Below, piece after piece: positions 9,148-16,327 of a stretch of 64,000 nt of DNA; position 1 is the stretch's first letter, and the number at the start of each line of letters is the position of its first letter. Source of the DNA: JAJFFW01 sp965263375 (lineage in GTDB: Bacteria; Pseudomonadota; Alphaproteobacteria; Caulobacterales; Parvularculaceae); assembly GCA_965263375.1 (NCBI GenBank), contig OZ253669.1:558001-622000 (forward strand). The letters run 5' to 3'. A model generated the notes under the pieces. The model ran no database searches. It was not told where the DNA came from and saw nothing but the letters and a program-made list of their open reading frames with translations. The position numbers were made by a program, and so were the translations under genes.

Positions 9148-9398
9148 GCCAGGCGGTTGTAGCGTTTTCTTAGCTAAATAAAACATATTGTTGCTTTATT
9201 GTTCGCGCTCGCACAAATTGAAAAAATCTTCATGGCGATGATTTTTCTTGCCAGTAAGTTGTATTTGTGCACAATAAAGATGTTCCAAGGGGCGTCCCGC
9301 CTGTCGCCAATGTGCGACGCAACGCGTGGTGCGCGCCAATCGTAACGCCGCAAGCGCGCGTCCGTACAACCGCAGGGAAAGCAAACGCGAGCACGTTA

Positions 9399-9503
9399 AG
9401 CGCTGGTGAACGATAAATGGCGCCCATTAGCCAAGGGCAAATGGGACTGAGAAAGACCCTTTGAACCTGACCCGGGTCATTCCGGCGTAGGGAGTGGAGC
9501 GCT
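9399..9503 (+). promoter_or_regulatory. TPP riboswitch 1 (first of a tandem pair)
   Basis: The thi-box core is clear: CTGAGA (9447-9452), ACCCTTTGAACCTGA (9456-9470) and the 3' module CCGGCGTAGGGA (9483-9494). P2 can form between AAGGG (9433-9437) and CCCTT (9457-9461). A P1 closing stem is possible between AGCGCT at 9399-9404 and AGCGCT at 9498-9503. Only nine bases lie between the P2 5' strand and CTGAGA, so the usual P3 hairpin is reduced or absent. A terminator lies 114 bases downstream and a second aptamer follows, so this copy probably acts at transcription elongation. Confidence 0.85.
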
Positions 9504-9616
9504 AGATCGTTTTCTTCATCGCTTGGCCTTAAGCAATTGCATGCGGTGGAGGAGGCGGCCTGCTAACACAAGTCGTTAGCCTCAAGATTATTCCCGCGAC
9601 GTTATCGGGCGTCTTC

Positions 9617-9645
9617 GCGGCCACTTTTTTGTTTGGCCGCTTTTT
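9617..9645 (+). terminator. Intrinsic terminator between the two TPP aptamers
   Basis: The stem GCGGCCA (9617-9623) pairs with TGGCCGC (9634-9640) and is followed by TTTTT. It lies between riboswitch 1 and riboswitch 2, so it is the likely expression platform of the first aptamer. Confidence 0.85.
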
Positions 9646-9674
9646 ATTGATTATCTCCATTCATTTTGCTAGAA

Positions 9675-9797
9675 CCATCCCATTCCGAGGGGCGCCGGTG
9701 GACCGGCTGAGATCGCGTATTTCCTTCCCTTTATTTGGAAAGGCCGCGCGAGCACCCTTTGAACCTGATCGGTTAAGACCGGCGTAGGGACGGGACG
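9675..9797 (+). promoter_or_regulatory. TPP riboswitch 2, overlapping the ribosome-binding site
   Basis: A complete thi-box: GGGG at 9689-9692, P3 hairpin CCGGTGGACCGG, CTGAGA (9706-9711), ACCC (9753-9756), GAACCTGATC and GGCGTAGGGA (9781-9790). About 40 bases between CTGAGA and ACCC form an extra hairpin (TCGCG with CGCGA, TTTCC with GGAAA), the optional stem of this class. P1 can form between TCCC (9678-9681) and GGGA (9792-9795). The last pairing strand is also the purine-rich ribosome-binding site for the ATG at 9799, so ligand binding should block translation directly. Confidence 0.92.
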
Positions 9798-9798
9798 C

Positions 9799-10158
9799 AT
9801 GACGTTAGACGAATACAACACTTTCTGCCGCTCTCTTAACCACAGCACCCATGTCGTGCAGTGGGGAGATTCCCATGTGTGGAAGGTCGGCGGCAAGGTC
9901 TATGCGATTGCGGGTTGGAATGCGGGGGATGAGCTTTCCGTCACCTTTAAATGTTCCAAAATTGCTTTTGAGGCGATGCAAGACGCTGAGGGCGTGCGCC
10001 CCGCGCCGTATCTCGCATCGCGGGGGATGAGCTGGCTACAGCGCACCCATGAGGCGGCCATCGATGATGCGGGCCTGAAAGGCTATATTGAAGATTCCTA
10101 TAAGCTTGTTGCGTCTGGACTGACCAAGAAATTACAACGCGAATTGGGGTTTTTATAA
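9799..10158 (+). CDS. MmcQ/YjbR family protein in the thiC operon
   Basis: This 119-residue protein fits the MmcQ/YjbR family, small proteins with a double-winged CyaY-like fold. It has the family features HVVQWGDSHVWKVGGKVYAI near the N-terminus, a central LSVTFKCS strand, APYLASRGMSW and a C-terminal helix of the LVASGLTKKLQREL type. It is the first gene directly under TPP riboswitch 2 and is followed after one base by the hotdog protein, then thiC. The position implies a link to thiamin metabolism. No member of the family has, to my knowledge, a settled biochemical role there. Confidence 0.85.
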   Translation: MTLDEYNTFCRSLNHSTHVVQWGDSHVWKVGGKVYAIAGWNAGDELSVTFKCSKIAFEAMQDAEGVRPAPYLASRGMSWLQRTHEAAIDDAGLKGYIEDSYKLVASGLTKKLQRELGFL

Positions 10159-10159
10159 A

Positions 10160-10873
10160 ATGATCCATCAACAAGTAACGATAGACCCGCGCTTTCGAGG
10201 CCCTAAACAATCAGGCAATGGCGGATATGTGTGCGGTCTTGTTGGCGCCGCCGCGCCCAGCCCCGTTAGCGTGCGTCTGCGCCAGCCGCCGCCTTTGGAA
10301 ACGCCGCTGGATATTGTGGCTGCGGGCGACAAAATCGAAATGCGTCACGGCGAGAATGTGATTGCCGAAGCGGTCCCCGCGACGGTTGAGGTGACAGTGC
10401 CCCAAGCGCCTGATGATGCTGGGGTTCTTGCCGCCCATAAAACCTATGAAGCGCGCGCGAGCCAGCACCCCTTAGCAGAGTGTTTCGTGTGTGGCCCAAA
10501 GCGCGATGAAGGCGATGGCCTGCGGATTTTTTCCGGGCCGGTTCCAGATAGCACAGTAAGCGCGGATTACTGGACGCCGGGCGATGATCTGGCCGATGAT
10601 GCTGACGGCCTTATCGCGCCGGAATTTTTGTGGGCCGCCCTTGATTGTCCGAGCTTTTTTGGGCTGCGCACGCAAAAACTTTGCCTGCTCGGCTCCCTCG
10701 CGGCGGAAATTCAGCGTCGCCCAAAGCCTGGCGAGCGTCTGATCGCCATGGGCTGGGGGCGCAGCGTCGATGGACGGAAACATTATGCCGACAGCGCATT
10801 GATTGACGAAAGCGGCGCGGCGATCGCGGTCGCAAACGCCGTATGGATTGAACTGAAAACCAAAGTTTCTTGA
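10160..10873 (+). CDS. Hotdog-fold (thioesterase-like) protein in the thiC operon
   Basis: The 237 residues look like a double-hotdog protein of the thioesterase superfamily: NGGYVCGLVGAA opens the first hotdog, VSVRLRQPPPLETPL forms the next strand, and HPLAECFVCGPKRDEGDGL carries a conserved Cys-x-x-Cys in the middle. The second half (LLGSLAAEIQRRPKPGERLIAMG) is the second hotdog. The substrate is unknown. The start lies one base after the upstream stop, and thiC follows after 15 bases, so all three are one TPP-controlled transcript. Enzymes of this fold usually act on acyl-CoA or acyl carrier thioesters. Confidence 0.7.
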   Translation: MIHQQVTIDPRFRGPKQSGNGGYVCGLVGAAAPSPVSVRLRQPPPLETPLDIVAAGDKIEMRHGENVIAEAVPATVEVTVPQAPDDAGVLAAHKTYEARASQHPLAECFVCGPKRDEGDGLRIFSGPVPDSTVSADYWTPGDDLADDADGLIAPEFLWAALDCPSFFGLRTQKLCLLGSLAAEIQRRPKPGERLIAMGWGRSVDGRKHYADSALIDESGAAIAVANAVWIELKTKVS

Positions 10874-10888
10874 TAAAAAGGCTAACCA

Positions 10889-12787
10889 ATGAACAAACAT
10901 ACTCCCCAATCGGAATTTAAAACGCCGGAAGTCACAACCGGTCCTTTGCCGTCAAGCCGTAAGGTCTATGTCGCGGGCGATCAGTATCCGGATCTGCGCG
11001 TGCCCGTGCGGGAGATTGATTTGCACCCCTCAGCGAATGAGCCGTCAATCCCCGTCTATGACACCTCCGGCCCTTATACGGACCCTGACGTGGCGATCGA
11101 CGTTGAAAAAGGCCTCGCGCGGACGCGCACAGCCTGGGTGAAAGAACGCGGCCATGTTGAAGAATATGACGGCCGCGATGTAAAGCCGGAAGATAATGGC
11201 GGCGCCATGGGCAAGCATTTGGCCCGTGAATTCCCCCTTAAACATCGCCCCTTGCGCGGTGACGGCGCCGGCCCGGTGACGCAATATGAATTTGCCAAAG
11301 CCGGCATCATCACCAAAGAGATGGAGTTTGTCGCGATCCGCGAGAATTTGGGCCGCAAAAAAATGCTTGAAGGGGCCGAAGAGCGCGTGGCGCTGGGGGA
11401 AAGCTTTGGCGCGAACGTGCCCGCTTTTATCACGCCGGAATTTGTGCGCGAGGAAATCGCCAAGGGCCGCGCGATTATTCCTTCCAACATCAACCACCCT
11501 GAGCTTGAACCGCAAATTATTGGCCGTAACTTCCTGGTCAAGATTAATGCTAATATTGGCAACTCCGCGGTCGCTTCGTCAGTGGAAGAAGAAGTGGACA
11601 AAATGGTCTGGGCGACCCGTTGGGGCGCCGATAATGTGATGGACCTGTCAACGGGCCGGAACATCCACAACACCCGCGAATGGATCATCCGTAACAGCCC
11701 GGTGCCGATCGGCACGGTCCCGATTTATCAAGCGCTAGAGAAAGTGAATGGCGTCGCGGAGGACCTGACGTGGGAGGTTTACCGCGATACGCTGATCGAA
11801 CAATGTGAGCAGGGGGTTGATTACTTCACCATCCACGCTGGCGTGCGCTTGCCATACATCCACCTAACGGCGGAGCGGACAACCGGCATCGTCTCGCGCG
11901 GCGGTTCGATCATGGCGAAATGGTGCCTGGCCCACCACCGGGAAAGCTTTCTTTATACGAATTTTGAAGAAATCTGCGAGATTATGCGCCGCTATGACGT
12001 TTCGTTCTCGCTTGGTGATGGGCTGCGCCCTGGCTCCGTCGCGGACGCAAATGACCGCGCGCAATTTGCTGAGCTTGAGACATTGGGCGAGCTGACCAAA
12101 ATCGCGTGGGACCATGGCTGTCAGGTGATGATCGAAGGGCCCGGCCATGTGCCGATGCATAAGATCAAAATCAATATGGACAAACAGCTAAAAGAATGCG
12201 GCGAGGCGCCGTTCTATACGCTTGGGCCGCTAACGACGGATATTGCGCCGGGTTACGACCACATCACCTCCGGCATTGGGGCGGCGATGATCGGCTGGTT
12301 CGGCACGGCGATGCTGTGTTATGTAACGCCTAAGGAACATTTGGGCCTTCCCGACCGGGATGATGTGAAGGTCGGGGTGATCACCTATAAGCTTGCGGCC
12401 CATGCGGCGGATCTCGCCAAGGGCCACCCGGCGGCGCAGGTGCGCGATGATGCGCTTTCCCGCGCGCGGTTTGAATTTAGGTGGGAGGATCAGTTTAACT
12501 TATCCCTAGACCCCGAAACCGCCCGCGATTTCCATGATCAAACCTTGCCCAAAGAAGCGCACAAGGTGGCGCATTTTTGCTCAATGTGCGGACCGAAATT
12601 CTGTTCTATGAAAATCACCCAAGACGTGCGCGACTATGCTGACGGGCTTAGTGATAATGAAAAGAAAGATCTGGAAAAACTCTCTGTCGAGGGCATGAAA
12701 GAAATGAGCGCCAAGTACAAACAAATGGGCTCCGCCCTGTATTTGGAGGCGGAAGCGGTCAAGAAAGCGAATGAGGATCTAAGCTAG
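10889..12787 (+). CDS. thiC: Phosphomethylpyrimidine synthase ThiC
   Basis: ThiC is the radical-SAM enzyme that rearranges aminoimidazole ribotide into the hydroxymethylpyrimidine phosphate moiety of thiamin. The 632-residue length is normal. The core carries VNGVAEDLTWEVYRDTLIEQ, GVDYFTIHAGVRL, the GPGHVPMHKI loop and DHITSGIGAAMIGWFGTAM. The unusual [4Fe-4S] cluster motif is C564-x2-C567-x4-C572 (FCSMCGPKFCSM). It is the third gene of the TPP-controlled operon and there are no other thi genes in the window. An A-rich stretch precedes the ATG rather than a strong SD, so translational coupling to the hotdog gene is likely. Confidence 0.97.
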   Translation: MNKHTPQSEFKTPEVTTGPLPSSRKVYVAGDQYPDLRVPVREIDLHPSANEPSIPVYDTSGPYTDPDVAIDVEKGLARTRTAWVKERGHVEEYDGRDVKPEDNGGAMGKHLAREFPLKHRPLRGDGAGPVTQYEFAKAGIITKEMEFVAIRENLGRKKMLEGAEERVALGESFGANVPAFITPEFVREEIAKGRAIIPSNINHPELEPQIIGRNFLVKINANIGNSAVASSVEEEVDKMVWATRWGADNVMDLSTGRNIHNTREWIIRNSPVPIGTVPIYQALEKVNGVAEDLTWEVYRDTLIEQCEQGVDYFTIHAGVRLPYIHLTAERTTGIVSRGGSIMAKWCLAHHRESFLYTNFEEICEIMRRYDVSFSLGDGLRPGSVADANDRAQFAELETLGELTKIAWDHGCQVMIEGPGHVPMHKIKINMDKQLKECGEAPFYTLGPLTTDIAPGYDHITSGIGAAMIGWFGTAMLCYVTPKEHLGLPDRDDVKVGVITYKLAAHAADLAKGHPAAQVRDDALSRARFEFRWEDQFNLSLDPETARDFHDQTLPKEAHKVAHFCSMCGPKFCSMKITQDVRDYADGLSDNEKKDLEKLSVEGMKEMSAKYKQMGSALYLEAEAVKKANEDLS

Positions 12788-12808
12788 GAAAAGTTTAGGG
12801 GGAGACTT

Positions 12809-14274
12809 TTGGATAAGTTTTTAAAATTCTTGCGGGCGCTTGTCGCCCGCCTGGTGGGGCGAAAGCGCTATAAAAAGCGTTTTCGCTTTTTGCCGCGTTG
12901 GGATCGCGCTGATTGGCGGCGGATTAAACCTGTAGAAAAACTTTTGATTCCGTTCCGCAATGGCCGTGACCCAACGGAACATTTTTTCCTTGTGGTGTTC
13001 CGGGTTGTGTTCGCCCTGTTTTTGATTTCGCTTACATGCGCGGTTGCAACACATGCGCTGCCTGGTGTGGAATTGTGGTTCCCCTACAGAGGGTTGTTTC
13101 CTGACGATAAGCCAGGGGGGTGGGACGATATCCGTTCCCTCGCATTTGCTGTTGCGGGTGTTGTCGGCGCCGTTTTCGGTCTGTTCCAGCTTCAAAACTC
13201 AGCCACTCGCACACGCCTTTCAGGCGAAGAAACCCGCGTTAAACAAGAACAAGAACGCAACGAGCGTTTTGTCAGTTCTGTGAAATTATTAAGTGATGAC
13301 GACCCGTCGGTGCGGATGGGCGGCGTCTTCGCGTTAGAGCGCTTAGCGCTGGAACAAGACGCGAAATACACACAAACTGTTATCGAGGTCCTCTCCGGTT
13401 TTGTGCGGGAGCGGACAAACCGTTCCGGCGAGATTGAGGGGGAAAGGGCGTATCCCGCCGCGCCAAGGGGGGAAAAGCCCGCCTTTGCGGCCCAAAACAG
13501 CGAAACTGAAGATGGCGAGCCTAGTGATTTGGACGCATATAAAAAAGCATTGCGTAGCTGGCTTGATCAGCAAATACCCCCGACGGAGCCGATTGCCGCG
13601 GCGGTAAAATCTTTGGCGCTTATTTGGCGGGATGAGCAAAACAATAAAAAAGCGCCGGGAATAAATTTTGAAAAAGCGGTATTAACAAAGCTGCCCGCCG
13701 CCAAATTAACAAAGCTGGCCGCCGCCAATTTTGATCTAAAACGCTGTAATTTTCGTATGGCCCGCCTTGAGGGCGCTGACCTTTTCGAGGCCCGCCTTGA
13801 GGGCGCTGACCTTTCGCTGGGCCCGCCTTGAGGGCGCTAACCTTAGCTCGGCCCGCCTTGAGGGCGCTGACCTTTACGGGGCCCGCCTTGAGGGCGCTGA
13901 CCTTAGCGGGGCCCGCCTTGAGGGCGCTAACCTTCGCGAGGCCCGCCTTGAGGGCGCTTGACCTTAGTGGGGCCCGCCTTGAGGGCGCTGACCTTCTCGA
14001 GGCCCGCCTTGAGGGCGCTTACCTTAGTGGGGCCCGCCTTGAGGGCGCTCACCTTTTCGAGGCCCGCCTTGAGGGCGCTAACCTTTTCGAGGCCCGCCTT
14101 GAGGGCGCTGACCTTTTCGGGGCCCGCCTTGAGGGCGCTAGGCTTACTATGGCGGATCTTAGCGACGTGAAAAATCTTACTAAGGAACAATGTGCAGCAG
14201 CCGTTTGGGATGAGGATAATCCACCCAAATTGCCAGAGGGGTTTGACCCGGCTGATTTCCCTAAGGGTGGGTAA
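12809..14274 (+). pseudogene. Pentapeptide-repeat membrane protein with two +1 frameshifts
   Basis: The reading frame from the TTG at 12809 (AGGGGGAG five bases upstream) encodes a basic N-terminus, two membrane helices (about residues 59-83 and 108-126), a RFVSSVKLLSDDDPSVRMGGVFALERL segment typical of pentapeptide-repeat membrane proteins, and a C-terminal array of 10-residue ARLEGADLxx units. An extra base near 13811-13822 ends this frame at 13831 (340 residues). The repeat then continues in a second frame until an extra T near 13958, and in a third frame to a unique tail ending at 14274 (ARLTMADLSDVKNL...). Removing the two bases restores one protein from 12809 to 14274. It could be a decayed gene, a phase-variable gene or an assembly error in the repeat. 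Confidence 0.75.
13760..14145 (+). repeat. 13-copy, 30-bp tandem repeat inside the pentapeptide gene
   Basis: The core GCCCGCCTTGAGGGCGCT recurs with CCCGCC starting at 13761, 13791, 13822, 13852, 13882, 13912, 13942, 13973, 14003, 14033, 14063, 14093 and 14123. Spacing is 30 except for two steps of 31, which are the frameshifts. Only positions in the variable 12-base part differ. The near identity at DNA level suggests recent expansion. Confidence 0.97.
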
Positions 14275-14352
14275 ATGCCTCAGTCGCCGCGACAGCGCGT
14301 AAAATGGCGCCAGCTGAAATATGCGATATTAGATTGGCATAGTTGGGTGCGT

Positions 14353-14410
14353 TTGCCCCCTCCGTCTCGCTCCGTTCGACACCCCCCGTGAACGGGGGAG
14401 GGTGATGCCG
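14353..14410. repeat. Dispersed palindromic repeat, type A
   Basis: TTGCCCCCTCCGTCTCGCTC followed by a hairpin of CCCCCCGTGAACGGGGGAGG. The same opening recurs at 14955 beyond the DUF559 gene. The gap 14275-14572 holds this repeat, the 48-base repeat at 14525 and otherwise no recognisable feature. Confidence 0.8.
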
Positions 14411-14524
14411 AGTGAAGGGCTGGTCTAATAGTTCCAATTGAGCAGATTGTATTTTACTAAATGAGTGTTTGGCGACTCATAATTTTTTGAAGGGTGAGAA
14501 AGGTTTGGGAACTTTCAAAATCCT

Positions 14525-14572
14525 CCACCTTCCCCCATTTATGGGGGAAGTGCCCCGAAGGGGCGATGGGGG
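14525..14572. repeat. 48-base palindromic repeat, copy 1
   Basis: The 48 bases begin CCACCTTCCCCCATTTATGG and include a second small hairpin, GCCCCGAAGGGGC. They are identical to 15117-15164. The right end directly abuts the stop codon of the DUF559 gene at 14573. Confidence 0.92.
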
Positions 14573-14947
14573 CTATTCTTTGGATTTCTCAACCTCAATC
14601 GCGCGCTTAGAATTTTCGCAAGTGTTTAAAATCGTTTCGAGCACGCCGTTTATATTCTCATAAACCTCGTTGTTCCAAAAGCGCAGGACTGTCCAGCCCT
14701 TATCCTCAATGTATGCATCGCGCTTGGCGTCGCGGGCGCCATGGTCCTTTCCATGCTGATCACCATCGAGTTCGATAACAACTTTGATTTCAACGCAGGC
14801 GAAGTCAGCGATAAAGGGGCCGATTGTATGCTGACGGCGAAAGCGAAACCCGCCCAGCGCCTTGCGCCGAATAAAAGCCCAAAGCTTTCTTTCCGCTGTC
14901 GGCATATCTTTGCGGAGCACTTTTGCGCGTGCGTGTGGTTTTCGCAT
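14573..14947 (-). CDS. DUF559 family (Vsr-like, PD-(D/E)XK) nuclease-like protein
   Basis: This 124-residue protein fits DUF559, a domain related to very-short-patch-repair endonucleases and restriction-like nucleases. The start KVLRKDMPTAERKLWAFIRR is the family opening. FRRQHTIGPFIADFACVEIKVVIELDGDQH contains the D...E-x-D pattern expected of the catalytic core, and YIEDKGWTVLRFWNNEV is the usual end of the domain. The gene is tightly bracketed by palindromic repeats: the stop touches one copy at 14572 and the start lies only a few bases from another at 14955. This suggests a mobile or repeat-associated cassette. The target and role are unknown. Confidence 0.88.
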   Translation of the reverse strand: MRKPHARAKVLRKDMPTAERKLWAFIRRKALGGFRFRRQHTIGPFIADFACVEIKVVIELDGDQHGKDHGARDAKRDAYIEDKGWTVLRFWNNEVYENINGVLETILNTCENSKRAIEVEKSKE

Positions 14948-14954
14948 GTGTGAA

Positions 14955-15035
14955 TTGCCCCCTCCGTCTCTCTCGCGTTAATTGGGGGCCCAACCCCAAT
15001 TAACCCTCCCCCATAAATGGGGGAGGGTGGCTGAG
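14955..15035. repeat. Dispersed palindromic repeats to the right of the DUF559 gene
   Basis: TTGCCCCCTCCGTCTC (as at 14353) is followed by AATTGGGGGCCCAACCCCAA (inverted repeat of AATTGGGG) and then CCCTCCCCCATAAATGGGGG, a palindrome of the same family as the 48-base repeats. Confidence 0.85.
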
Positions 15036-15116
15036 GCAAGGGAAAGGCAGTAGGTTTCCTATGATTGCTGCGATGTGAGCCTTCTTCCCACCCAATTTAT
15101 ACGTGAGGGGCTCTTG

Positions 15117-15164
15117 CCACCTTCCCCCATTTATGGGGGAAGTGCCCCGAAGGGGCGATGGGGG
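15117..15164. repeat. 48-base palindromic repeat, copy 2
   Basis: Identical to 14525-14572 in the same orientation. The surrounding 14948-15301 region holds only repeats and the promoter region of the ribbon-helix-helix gene. Confidence 0.92.
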
Positions 15165-15244
15165 GAGTAACATCGCCCAAACCTTACCAACCCCTTAAAT
15201 TTTCCCGCAAAATAAAAATTTTCGCGCACCTATTGCGCATTGGC

Positions 15245-15262
15245 TATAATATGTATATACAT
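15245..15262 (+). promoter_or_regulatory. Candidate -10 box and palindromic operator of the RHH operon
   Basis: TATAAT (15245-15250) is followed at once by the perfect 12-bp palindrome ATGTATATACAT (15251-15262) and a TGTGTATC half-site. It lies about 40 bases before the GTG start at 15302. Ribbon-helix-helix proteins often bind short palindromes over their own promoter, so autoregulation is a reasonable inference. No convincing -35 box is visible. Confidence 0.5.
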
Positions 15263-15301
15263 TGTGTATCGAATGCATGATGAAGCGCTGCGGAGGGCGC
15301 C

Positions 15302-15478
15302 GTGGCGGATCCTAAAAAGGCAAAAAACAAAAAAGACAGCCAATTAGTGATCCGTTTAAATGGTGAGCTTCGCGACCGGTTTGTCACGCTATGCGATGAC
15401 CTTGACACTAGCGCCGCAAGGGAGATTAGAGCGTTCATCAAGGACTTTCTGCGTAATCATGAAAGTAAGGACGATTAG
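15302..15478 (+). CDS. Small ribbon-helix-helix (CopG-like) protein
   Basis: A 58-residue protein starting at GTG 15302, with GGAGGG about five bases upstream. After a lysine-rich N-terminus (ADPKKAKNKKDS) the sequence QLVIRLNGELRDRFVTLCDD followed by LDTSAAREIRAFIKDFL matches the strand-helix-helix pattern of ribbon-helix-helix DNA-binding proteins. LVIRL would be the DNA-contacting strand. A perfect palindrome sits just upstream, which would suit a dimeric autorepressor. It may be an antitoxin-like or plasmid-derived regulator, but no toxin gene is adjacent. The next gene on the strand encodes a tiny basic peptide. Confidence 0.75.
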   Translation: MADPKKAKNKKDSQLVIRLNGELRDRFVTLCDDLDTSAAREIRAFIKDFLRNHESKDD

Positions 15479-15526
15479 ACTTCCCGGTAATTGCGGCCGT
15501 ATTAAAAAGAAGAAGGAGGCCACACG

Positions 15527-15643
15527 ATGGCTAAGAAGAAAGTACGTGCGCTTAAAAAAGAAATCCGTTCTCGAAAGAAAACGATTTCTCGCCAACAATC
15601 TAAACTTAAAAAAGCGCGCCGTGCGTTGAAGAAGGCCGCTTAA
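15527..15643 (+). CDS. 38-residue Lys/Arg-rich peptide
   Basis: The ATG at 15527 has an excellent ribosome-binding site (AGAAGGAGG, 15510-15518). The protein begins MAKKKVRALKKEIRSRKKTI and ends KKARRALKKAA. About half of its residues are Lys or Arg, with hydrophobic residues spaced as in a single amphipathic helix. It contains no Cys and no acidic cluster. It could coat nucleic acid like a histone-tail-like peptide, or be a small ribosome-associated protein; I do not recognise a family. It follows the ribbon-helix-helix gene after 48 bases and may be co-transcribed with it. A terminator follows at 15725. Confidence 0.65.
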   Translation: MAKKKVRALKKEIRSRKKTISRQQSKLKKARRALKKAA

Positions 15644-15724
15644 GGCCCCCTCCCCACATGCCAAGCTTGTTTAAAAATGGGCCGCCAAATGACGGTTCGC
15701 GGCAAGCTGTATATGGCAAACTTC

Positions 15725-15755
15725 AAGCCCGCCCTCTCCATCGGCGGGCTTTTTA
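15725..15755 (+). terminator. Terminator after the small basic peptide
   Basis: AAGCCCGCC (15725-15733) pairs with GGCGGGCTT (15743-15751) and runs into TTTTTATT. It lies about 80 bases after the stop at 15643. Confidence 0.88.
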
Positions 15756-15860
15756 TTGGGCTAATTTACAAACACCCCCATAGCGCCCCAGAATAAATTG
15801 CTTCAATGTTATGACTAAAAATACAGTGTAAATATTTTGCACCATCAGGAGGAAGCGAAC

Positions 15861-16247
15861 ATGGTTACGGGGTTATATGCGGCGATCGCCGCGCTGATGC
15901 TTGTTTTTGTTTCGGCGCGCGTTATCGGCCAAAGGCGAAGCCAAAAGGTCTCTGTTGGAACGGGCGGCAACCCAGGGGTGGAACGCGCCATGCGCGTACA
16001 AGGCAATTTTACCGAATATGTGCCGCTTACGCTTATTTTATTGGGGCTGGCTGAGTTAAACGGCCTGCAAGGCATTTGGGTGCATGCCCTTGGTGCGACA
16101 ATGATTTTTGCACGAATGTTACATTTTATCGGATTTTCAAGCGAAAATGGCCCCATGCTTGGCCGCGTTGTCGGTATGTTGATTACCTTTGGGGTGTTGG
16201 TGGTTCTTTCTGGCGTTGTTGGCTTCCAGTTTTATACCGCCCAATAG
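15861..16247 (+). CDS. MAPEG family membrane protein
   Basis: A 128-residue protein with four predicted membrane helices, of the MAPEG family (membrane-associated proteins in eicosanoid and glutathione metabolism). Family signs are GLYAAIAALMLVFVSARVIG at the start, the conserved R-x-x-G-N-x-x-E-Y motif (RVQGNFTEYVPLTLILLG) near residue 50, and ARMLHFIGF near residue 92. Bacterial members are often glutathione transferases or peroxidases, but the substrate here is unknown. The start is taken at ATG 15861 because AGGAGG (15847-15852) lies eight bases upstream, which rules out the earlier in-frame Met at 15837. Confidence 0.9.
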   Translation: MVTGLYAAIAALMLVFVSARVIGQRRSQKVSVGTGGNPGVERAMRVQGNFTEYVPLTLILLGLAELNGLQGIWVHALGATMIFARMLHFIGFSSENGPMLGRVVGMLITFGVLVVLSGVVGFQFYTAQ

Positions 16248-16327
16248 GGGCGCAGGAAGCAAAGCGCTAGGCGCCTTCCCTTATTAAGGGTAAAATGGTT
16301 CTGCACATCAATAGTGGAGGGCCACCC

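Noticed and set aside
13760..14145. 30-bp regularly spaced repeat resembling a CRISPR array
   Set aside because: The repeats are contiguous with variable positions inside the unit rather than repeats with unique spacers. They encode pentapeptide-repeat residues and no cas genes are present.
13927..14190. 87-residue minus-strand repeat ORF
   Set aside because: It is the reverse complement of the pentapeptide array and has no ribosome-binding site.
16248..16327. Possible SAM-responsive leader upstream of metY
   Set aside because: The 80-base leader is too short for most SAM classes and does not show the SAM-II consensus.
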